This document shows, one piece after another, positions 12,081-21,300 of a stretch of 48,408 nucleotides of DNA. The position numbers were made by a program, and so were the translations under genes. How positions within the stretch are numbered: position 1 is the stretch's first letter; each line of letters starts with the position of its first letter. Source of the DNA: Hypsibius dujardini (Eukaryota > Tardigrada > Eutardigrada > Parachela > Hypsibiidae); contig LRSR01002236.1 in NCBI GenBank assembly GCA_001579985.1, positions 1-48,408 of the forward strand. Reading direction: 5' to 3'. A model generated the notes under the pieces. The model was not told the origin of the DNA. It did not search any database and saw nothing but the letters and a program-made list of their open reading frames with translations.

Positions 12081-12734
12081 TACCACGGGCACACATGAGT
12101 CTCGGGCTTGTATCATCCCCAGTTTCAGGTCAACACATCACATGACTTAATTGCGCTCAAATATTAGTGCAACTTTGAAATCCCCGATTATTCTCGTTGA
12201 TTTTGTTTTGCATTATCATTTCCGTAAATTCAATTCTTAAAAAACTATTTTTGCGTTCATTTAGAAAATTCAAATTTTTTCCGCAATAATGCCGCGTATC
12301 GGAGCAAAAGAGATCAATAGACGATCTTGAAAGTGCTCGTCAAAGCAAATACAATTAACCGACTTGTCTTCGGAGATGACTCAAATTCCGATTTATTTTT
12401 TACCGCCAAAAATGTTCTGCAATTCGTACCGCCTTTTTCTTTGCGTTGTCATGATTGCATTTAAAAAAAGGCAATTGAAATTTTTGGTGGCAGAAACGTG
12501 GAGCTGCAAATTTTAGGATTTCCCTCTGTGAAAGTTCAAATGTTTCTACCGTACGACAGTGCGAATTAGCGCCTCGAATAACCGAGAAAAGAAGTAGCCA
12601 CGCTGCGAATTCTAGGCAAATAATCGCAAATTGGCACGAGCTAATCGGACAAGTGGGAGGAGTCATAAGGTAGATTAACGTCGCCTTGATTAATGAGATG
12701 ATCGGCCCACATAATCGAACTTTGAATATCTTTA

Positions 12735-13176
12735 CAAGGGAATTTTGCAACTCTCCAACACGAAATCTTGCACTGTCTTTAATTTTAACAGATGCACACA
12801 AGTAGTTGTGCTTAATAGAAGAAACTCTTTATCGGTGGTACATAGAGGGCGCTTTCACTGTTACCATATAGCACGTCGACTGATTGCTGCATTATAGAAT
12901 ATAGCACATAATAAAACAACCGTCAGTCTATACTGGAAAGTTAAAGCGGTATTCCATAATGCAGCAATCAATCGACGTGCTATATGGTAACAGTGAAAGC
13001 GCCCTCTATGTACCGCCGCGATAGAGTTTTCGTTCTTTAAAAAAGTTGGGTGGAGATCGTACGCAATTTTTTGACGATAAAGAGTTTCTTCTATTAAGCA
13101 CAACTAACTTGTGTAGATCTGTTAAAATTAAAGACAGTGCAAGATTTTGTGTTGGAGAGTTGCAAAATGTCCTTGT
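12735..13176. repeat. Long imperfect inverted repeat
   Basis: Left arm about 12735-12902, right arm about 12951-13176, loop about 50 bp. Matching blocks include GCTGCATTA / TAATGCAGC with TAACAGTGAAAGCGCCCTCT, AAAGAGTTTCTTCTATTAAG and CAGTGCAAGATTT. The right arm holds about 50 bp not present in the left. It sits directly 3' of receptor remnant F, where the last exon of that copy would be expected. Confidence 0.9.
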
Positions 13177-13197
13177 TAGTGTCCGTTGATCGCTCAC

Positions 13198-14725
13198 CTT
13201 CGGCAACCCATTATTATGCCCAGTATAACAACGAATGCGGTGACCGTAGCGGCTACGGCAATGTTCCGAAAATGAATTTCTGAAATAAAAACAAATCTCA
13301 GTAAGTATTCCAACGATAACGAATTTCGAGGTAAATTCCCTTGCCAATATATATAAATGAGTTAAATTAAAATATGGAGATCGTTAAGACTCTCGTTTAC
13401 CAGACTTCTGACACGCCCTCGCTTCACCGAGATATACACAAAAGGGGCGACCAGGAATCGGCCACACACCGGGCCATATCACGTGTCTTTTGCTTTGCAG
13501 TGTCAATTTTACTGCGTCCTGCTCCAGCACCACCTAAACACACATTTGGAATAGAAAACTAACGCGTTTGTATGATGATAATCCGATAGAAACTCAAAAT
13601 AAAATAAGTGGCGATTTATTTTAATTTACTAATAAAACTGAAAAGATTAATTCAACGACACAGAGAAATCTTTGAATACAAAAGCTCTTTTATGAGTCGA
13701 TAACGTAACACGATATTGACTTATCACTTAACCATCCAACAGGTTCCTGGATAATACGACAGTATTTTTTGGGCGGATTCGGAAGTCCCGCTTGGTTTTG
13801 AAATTACCATAAAGAACCGGAAAGTAAACTTTGACAGACATTAGCTCAAATTGGATTTTACTTAATACTTGCAAAGTTTTCATAGAGCAACCCAGAATAT
13901 CTTCACTCTATTTTTTTAAATTAGAACAATGTTACTGATGATTTATAAAACTGATTTCGTTGGCGACGAAATCAAAACTTTTCTTATCGAAATTTCAGTT
14001 TTTTCACTGTTTCATTTCAAAGTCGCTTTGAAATAAATTGGCGTACGCCAAATATTTTTCGGACGTAAATGGGCCGAGCTATGGGCACTTTGTAAAAATG
14101 GCCAAAAATTCCATTGAAGAAACTATCCCAGAGCTGGCAAGTTGCTCCGCCCCCCTGATACTAGTAAATTATTTAGCTAATGCCAATCGATTCCAAATAA
14201 AATTTGGAATGGAAGAGTGCCACAATAATTAAATTTGTCGCATTTTGATATATCGCCATTTCTACCGAGAATATACACGCTGCACCATAACCGTTATCGA
14301 AAATGTTCTCCGAAAAAACAATTGCCAGAATAAGCTAAAAAGATTAAGAAGACAGTGAAAAAGGAAGTTCAATTGGTGTGGGAGATGTGTCTCATGGTGT
14401 TTGGTTAAGTCAGTTTGCGATAAGAAAAATCTCTTATACACAGGGAATATACATAGCGTGTCTCATGTTATGTCAGATTGAGATATGTCGGTTTGCGAAA
14501 CCTCTCTATGATGATTCCCGATACATTGCTTGTATCCCTGTCAATCTGCGTGACCGCTTTGAGAACGATCCGTTCGCCGACTCCTTCGATGGTCAGCAAT
14601 TTCAGATGATGTGGCATCACGAATGTCCTGTTCATGCAACGTGCGGCCATTCTCCTGCCAGCAAATTCCGCCATCATCGCTTTGTCCGAGGACGTCACGA
14701 GCTTTGGCTGGACCTCCTCGACAAC
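13198..14725 (-). pseudogene. Receptor remnant F (exons 9-11 of the NPR-like family)
   Basis: Three minus-strand exons homologous to exons 9-11 of copies A-D: 14725-14519 (MAAR.MNRTF, then GVGERIVLKAVTQ), 13533-13401 (VVLEQDAVKL...VWPIPGRPFC...RACQKS) and 13279-13198 (membrane segment, VAATVTAFVVILGIIMG). Exon lengths (207, 133, 82) and the phases of the last two are those of the family. The exon-9 donor position reads GGAATC instead of GT, so it could not splice normally. The conserved CGF motif in exon 10 reads CVY. No exons 1-8 or 12 were found. The window order places it downstream of copy D, on the far side of the glutamate-receptor-like gene, so it is probably the oldest end of the array. 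Confidence 0.75.
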
Positions 14726-14759
14726 CTTATGCCGTACACTGAACGCAAATTATTCAAAT

Positions 14760-15351
14760 GACATGTACATTTAAATTTGGATTGGGAAAGATACATTCTT
14801 TAACTCTTAACGGAAATATTTGTTAAATTCTAAATTAAATTGGTTGTTACGAACCGAACGAAGAAGTACAATACGAGGTAGAAGTCTCAATGCTGCGCAA
14901 GTTTGGGGAATGGCATAAATGCCGCGTTCACACATTATGCCATCATTGTTTGTCAATAAGATGGGCTCAATAAATTGACCATAAATTGAACGCACATAAT
15001 CTATAATAATTAAATTTTTTTTCAAAATGAAAAACAAAACAAAAACCTTGTGAAACCTTGAAACCATTTTTAATTGACATACGTCACGAGTTTGTCGCAT
15101 GCACGTCATTAGAATTTATACGCCCCCTTAAATTGTTCATTTTCATGGGAACGTGATGCATTTACAAGGATTCTGTAAAAAAATGTATTCTGGGGGAAAT
15201 GCGCGCCGAGGGAGATATTTGAGAAAAGAGTTTTAAAACTGGTAATGTGTAAGAAAAACGGAATTGGGTTGATTTTGAATAATCCCGGCAACGCGGAGTT
15301 AAAAATTTATTCGACCGATGGGAAAATGACAACAATTTATTAGTCTTTATA
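14760..15351. other. Spacer, no gene seen
   Basis: AT-rich DNA between remnant F and the foldback element; open frames are short and unrecognised. Confidence 0.4.
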
Positions 15352-16093
15352 GGCACGGTATAAAAAGCGCTACGAAGTGAAGTTGTGAAGTTGTGGAGTT
15401 GTGAAGTGAAGTTGTGAAGTGAAGTTCGTAAAGTTTGATGTGAATTTTGTGAAATTAACAAAATATTGAAATAAGTTTTACCCAAAAGTATTATCTTGTA
15501 TTTATAATACAAAGTAAAATCAATACTTCAAAATGCAAAATTAAATATTTCAATATTCATTTGACGTTTCAAAAATAAATAAAATCAAAAAGCGCTCATT
15601 GATTTTAAATACGTTCTGACTGTGTATATTTAAGCATTACACACATATTCTTATCCAAACAGAAAACATTTATGAATAGAGCAAAATTTGAAAAAATTTA
15701 CTGTACTCAAAAGCGTGACGAATAATTCATTATGATTAAAATTATTTATTCATCATGTAAGAAAGTGCTATGACAATCAATTGAAAATTACCTCCTATTT
15801 ATTTTGTATGGAGGGGTACATCACAACTTCACTTCACAACTTCACAACTTCACATTAAACTTCATATAATTCATATCACAACTTCATTTCACAAACTTCG
15901 CAATAAATTTTACAGCCGCAATTTCACAACTTCACAACTTCACAACTTCACATCAAATGTTCGCTTCACAACTTCACATTAAACTTCATAGACTTCATAT
16001 CACAACTTCATTTCACAAACTTCGCAATAAATTTTACAGACGCCATTTCACAACTTCACTTCAGAACTTTACAGCGCTCTTTTAGACCGTGCC
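15352..16093. mobile_element. Foldback element with GAAGTTGTGAAG satellite arms
   Basis: Termini GGCACGGTATAAAAAGCGCT (15352) and its near-complement ending GACCGTGCC (16093) form inverted ends. Inside each end lies a minisatellite of GAAGTTGTGAAG-like units, in opposite orientation on the two sides. The centre is AT-rich and non-coding. Structure matches foldback-type non-autonomous DNA elements; the superfamily is unknown. Confidence 0.7.
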
Positions 16094-16205
16094 GTTTTTA
16101 CCATAGGACACTGCAAAAACAAATTATGCCATGCGCTGTACACAGACAGTAGAATATGCCAGGCAGCAGATTCATATATGTATTATATATGTATTATATA
16201 CCTAT

Positions 16206-16573
16206 AGTACTGCAGTTTGCCTGTAAGTACTGCAGTTTGCCTGTACTACTGCAGTTTGTCTGTGAGTACTGCAGTTTGCCTGTAAGTACTGCAGATTGCC
16301 TGTAAGTACTGCAGTTTGCCTGTAGTACTGCAGTTTGTCTGTGAGTACTGCAGTTTGCCTGTAAGTACTGCAGTTTGCCTGTAGTACTGCAGTTTGCCTG
16401 TAAGTACTGCAGTTTGCCTGTAAGTACTGCAGTTTGTCTGTAAGTACTGCAGTATGCCTGTAGTACTGCAGTTTGCCTGTAAGTACTGCAGTTTGTCTGT
16501 GAGTACTGCAGTTTGCCTGTAAGTACTGCAGTTTGTCTGTAAGTACTGCAGTTTGTCTGTAAGTACTGCAGTT
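16206..16573. repeat. Tandem array of a 19-20-bp unit, 19 copies
   Basis: Nineteen copies of AGTACTGCAGTTTGCCTGTA with a few C/T and G/A variants; units lacking one A are 19 bp. Each has a CTGCAG palindrome. It lies about 300 bp before the TATA box of the next gene. Confidence 0.97.
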
Positions 16574-16862
16574 TACATGGAATGATCGTTCAACTTCTTC
16601 TTGCCATTACATTTGTTATGCACAGCTGACTTAATCGCCAATTTTATGTCCCATAAAACAGCAAGCAGCACAGACAACTTTACACCTGCAGGATTGCGGT
16701 ACCTTCTACACAGACACTCACTAAATTACCCATAAAAACATCCTGTTGACACAGCAATATGAAGTTTCAGCTCAATGGAAAGAGCTTAAAGAAATTTATG
16801 CAATCAGATTGGACACAAGCAAACAACGTCAATATAAAATTGTTTTGCCTGAGGCTTTGCGA

Positions 16863-16870
16863 TATAAATA
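16863..16870 (+). promoter_or_regulatory. TATA box of the glutamate-receptor-like gene
   Basis: TATAAATA, 96 bp before the ATG at 16959. Position fits a start of transcription near 16895. Inferred from sequence only. Confidence 0.5.
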
Positions 16871-16958
16871 AAATATTCGGTTCTACCTAGACTACAGGTG
16901 TCTGAAACCCTTCGCGTCTTTTGTGCATCGTCTGTTCTTTTTTTTGTACGATAAAACC

Positions 16959-17763
16959 ATGTGGATTATTCCTTTAATAATCTCCCTCTTCCTGGGTAAA
17001 GCGTTCGCAGGAATCGTCGATCAAGGTTTGATCAAGGGCAACGGGACAACAACCGACGTTACTAGCAGACAACTGCTCGTGAATCCCGAGAAGACTCTTT
17101 GCCCTGGGCGAGAACATGAAAATGCCACAAAGTGGCCGGCAAATATTCGAGTTCACTATACGCCGGTAAGATTATTAACGAAAACCTACAATATAATTTA
17201 CTTTCCGTTTAACAAATATTCTTTTTTCAGGATGAGTTTTTCAGTGCTGCGAACGAAAGCGCAGGAACGAAGAACTCGGGATTCCTAGTCGATATACTTA
17301 ACAGTTTGGAAGGAGCGACTGGTTCCAATTTCACGATAACATCGCGACCTGATCTGGCGTACGGACGACCAAATGACAACGGGACGTGGGATGGCACCTT
17401 GATAGGGGCTTTGATAAACGGTGTAAGACGAAATTCCCCTTTGACATTTTATAAGAAATGAAAATGTGTCAGAATCAAATTACATATCGACATAGGAAGC
17501 GGACCTGGTAGGTCCAGGCCTGACCATCACGTCGTACGGGGATAAGGTTGTCGACTACTCCGTCCCAATCCTGCCCTATAAGCTGTTCCTGGTTTACAAC
17601 CTGAAATACGGACTGGACAACATGACGCACTATATTACACTGGACGATGAAAACTTCATCTATTTCAATGTAAGTTCTTTATTATTTCAAATTTAATTAA
17701 CGGTCAGACAAAACCACAGACAGGAAAGCAGACAGGCAGATATAGGCACAGAAACACAAACAT

Positions 17764-17804
<41 letters not shown>

Positions 17805-18349
17805 TGGACAGGCAGACAGGCAGGCAGGCAGGCAGACAAATAAACGCGGGAAATGGATATAAAGATGAAATAAGCGAATGGATTGAAAACCTTGCTTTAT
17901 GTGCGTGTTTCTTCTTCGATAGAGCTCTAAAAATTCTACTCTGCAAGCGATTTATCGGCGGATGAAAGCTGCTGGAAACGCATCCTTTGTTAGCAGCAAC
18001 GCGGAGGGTATTGCTAAGGTTCTCCACGGTAACTTTGCTTACATCGAGAGTGAGCCATTTGTAAGGCACGCCATGAACGTTCATGGCATGACCTTGGCTA
18101 CGGAGGAAGTCGGCAAGTACTTTTCCTTTGCCTTCGCGGTGCAGAAAGGTAAACATAAAGCCATTCAAAATCATCGAACCAAAACACCAATTTATGAACC
18201 CTTCAAAATGAGAATTCTTGTTTGTTCAAGGTTGGCCGTTTTTGCAACAGCTGAACACGGAACTGCTAAAACTATCGGAGGATGGGACGCTCTCCAAGCT
18301 GATCGACAAATACAATCTGGCGAACCCGGTAGTGGTGATTTTGAGATGA
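16959..18349 (+). CDS. Secreted iGluR-type ligand-binding core (S1-S2 fused, no channel)
   Basis: Five exons: 16959-17165, 17231-17422, 17496-17669, 17923-18148, 18231-18349; junctions are GT/AG and phases agree, about 305 residues. Residues 1-17 form a signal peptide (MWIIPLIISLFLGKAFA). Exons 2-3 are lobe S1 of an ionotropic glutamate receptor (GFLVDILNSL, NGTWDGTLIGALINGEADL, LTITSYGDKVVDYSVPI). Exons 4-5 are lobe S2 (SSKNSTLQAIYRRMKAAG, SSNAEGIAKVLHGNFAYIES, LSEDGTLSKLIDKYNL). Between the lobes only about a dozen residues occur where M1, the pore loop, M2 and M3 should be, and no M4 follows S2. The Arg that binds the ligand alpha-carboxylate is replaced (LTIT-LVREE in AMPA receptors, LTIT-SYGDK here). 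A soluble extracellular ligand binder is inferred. Intron 3 contains only a GACA repeat. Confidence 0.82.
17703..17838. repeat. (GACA)n repeat inside intron 3
   Basis: About 15 GACA units plus CAGG variants within the 253-bp intron between the S1 and S2 exons of the glutamate-receptor-like gene. Confidence 0.95.
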
Positions 18350-18369
18350 CATTGACAAGTGTGTCTTAA

Positions 18370-21300
18370 CTACTTTAGACGCAAGAGTTTTGGTTCGATG
18401 ATCCACCAGCTGATCCGGTCTTTTACGGGCTCCAAACTTTTGGACATTCTGAAAACAGCCGTAACTCAATTAATTCATCTGAATTGGGACGTTGTTTTTC
18501 ACAGCTGAAACGCAGAGTGTCTCCGCTTCATTTTCTTAAATTATAACAATATTAGTGATAATTTATGAAATTTATTTCATCGGCGACTGAATTTTAACTT
18601 TTCTGGCGAGATTTCAAAGTTGCGAAAACTCTGATTGATTCAGGATTTTGTCTGGGAAAATGGCGCTTTATCAGAATATCATAAATACAATTATTTTGAT
18701 GTTAATTCATCCCAAATTCAGTTTGGAATCGATAAGCGTAAGCCAACGAATTTTCTGGCATCAGGGGGCGGAGCTACATGCCAACTCTGGATATAGCGTC
18801 GCTGGAACTCTCGGCCCTTTTTACAAACTGCCCATAGCTCCGCCCCTTGCGTCCATTCAATATTTGGCTGATTCCAGAAAATTGCAAATTAAATTTGAAA
18901 TTGATCGGTTTCAAAATATTTTTGTATTTAAATAATGTATTTCAGTAAGCGTCATTTTTCCAGTGAAGATCAAAGAAAATCAAAAAAAAATTTCAAGTGT
19001 TTTCGCGACTTTGAAATTTCGCAAAAAAATGTCACTCGGCCATGAAATAAGTTTTATAAATAACTAATAATATTTGTTGTATTGATTTTAAAACTCTTCG
19101 TTCCACCTATGAAAAACGTCCTTAGTGCGTGGATGAAATTGGTAGAATACTTAATCTGGCACTTGCCGTTGAGAGAATAAAACGCTGATGACCACGATGC
19201 CCAAGAGTGCACATCCGAAACCCAAACCGTATTGTATGCTGTGATGCACTAAATAAACGACCAGCACTCTTGATTTATGTACATAAAAAATAGAGAAATA
19301 TAGAAACTACTATAGGCATTTGCTGGACTCACGAGGAAACATAGATGGGATGTTGTCTAGTTTAGACTTCTCGTTTCTTTTCAAGGCAAAATAAACAGGT
19401 CTACGTCTTAAGCGTGAAAACTCGTCCCTGTTTATGGACATTGGCCGGTAACATCGATTTGAGTTTTCCCTGTACGACATTTTGCAACTAAACCGATCAC
19501 CGCTACAAACTGATGCATTGATTGATATATTGATATATAGATTGATTGATGTAATCAATACAACGCGAGCAATGTTACAATCAATCGCACACACCGCAGT
19601 CGCTATTTTACACTAACTAAGGTCGCAGCAATTATTTTTCCCGTTTTTAATTCAATAGCTCTACAAAACATTCGCTTGATTGCTTGATTAAACTGCAGCC
19701 CCTTTGATTGATTGATTGGCGCTAAGAAAATGTTTTAGAAAGCAATTTGTTTTGCTTTTCTTAAATTGTTACTTATAACTTGGGCGATGAGTTGATTAAA
19801 TGAATAATCAAACTTAGTTTGTAATTAATTAAATATAGAACAGAATAAACTAAATTTTATTATTCATTCAATCAACTGATTGCCTGTTACAAGTAACAAA
19901 ACATCTAAAAGAATCAAAGAAAGCAAAACAAATTGAACAAATACATCATCTATCAATCAATAGATCAATTTGCAGCGGTGACCGGTTTAGTTGCAAAATG
20001 TCGTACAAAGAAAACTCAAATCGATGTTACCGGCCACTGTCCAGGAACTGGGATGAGTTTTCACGCTTAAGACGTAGTATATCTGATTAGTTTGCCTTGA
20101 AAAGAAACGAGAAGTCTAAACTAGACAACATCCCATCTATGTTTCCTCGTCAGTAAAGTCACGCACCAGACTTCTTGCACGCGCTGGCTTCCCCGTGAAA
20201 TCCACAAAAGGGTCGAGCGGGAACCGGCCACGCATTATGAGGCCAGATCACACGTTTTTGGACGCGCAATTTCAACTGCACAGTATCCTGCTGCAGAACG
20301 ACCTGAAAATAAACGGAATAAACGCAACGGCAGAAATTCAGCTTCAGATTGAAGCAAGAACGAATTGGGTTGATCGCAAAAATGAAAACGAACGATTGGG
20401 AAGGAAACAACTGAGTTCGCGACAACACAAGACTAACGACTGGTGATTTTCGAAAGTGGATTTCAAAAAGTTTCCAATTCTGTTTCTAAATTAGTTCAAG
20501 ATTAATGATGATTTATAAAACTTATTTCATCAAAAAATCTATGAGAACTTTGTCCTGACGAAATTTCAAAATTATAAAAAACAGTGGAATATTCCTTTTT
20601 CCTTGATTTTCAATGTAAAATTGGTGATTCATCGAAAAGCACTCAAGATGAATATTTTGACGCTGTTCCATTCCAAATTTGATTGGAAATTGATTGGCAT
20701 TATCAGCATATTTTTCTGACATCAGGGGGCGGAGCCAACTCAGGCAAGCTTCACTGAAATTTTTGGAATTTTTTGAAAACTGCACGTAGCCCCGCCCCCT
20801 TACCTTCAAAGAATATTTGGCTGACGCCTATTAATTCTAAGTGAAATTTGAAATAAATTTTATAAATCATCGTTAGTATTGGACTAATTTAGGACAAAAG
20901 TTGGAGACGTTTCGAACTCTACCACTGAAAATCGCCCCAAGTTAGTTAAGACTTACGGATACGATGCCGGTTTCCGTGTCAAGTTGCGTGACCGCCATTG
21001 GGACAATTCGTTCGCCGACTTGGTCGATCGTCAGTGAATCTGTTTGGTCCGTCGTGAACGTCCGATTTATGAAACGTGCAGCGCATCTTCGACCACCGAA
21101 TTCGGCCACGGATACTTTGGAAGAGTAGGACGATTTAATCTCTGTACGAATCTCTTCAACAACCTAACCGAAAAATACCATTTTTGCCAATCAAAACCGT
21201 TCATGAAAAAAATGTTAAAATATCCAATAATCGGTTAAAAAAGTACTTTTGAGTATTCATTCCTCAATGGCACACATAGAGAATTGAATTTGAGATTGAG

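Noticed and set aside
12400-13103. Minus-strand frames of 133 and 80 codons as a last exon of remnant F.
   Set aside because: No WWxxEP motif and no correct phase; they lie within the long inverted repeat and its flank.
17704-18174. 156-codon minus-strand frame opposite the glutamate-receptor-like gene.
   Set aside because: Half is the GACA repeat read backwards, and the rest is antisense to the S2 exon.
18379-18546. A sixth plus-strand exon for the glutamate-receptor-like gene (TQEFWFDDPPADP...).
   Set aside because: It is the complement of exon 12 of receptor D, whose SWWIIEP motif, phase and acceptor match the other copies. The plus gene ends naturally at 18349.
19310-19594. MSYRENSNRCYRP frame as a free-standing gene.
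   Set aside because: It lies inside a palindrome and its mirror copy at 20000 has a shorter frame; no splice partners or known family. Kept only as a feature of the palindrome.
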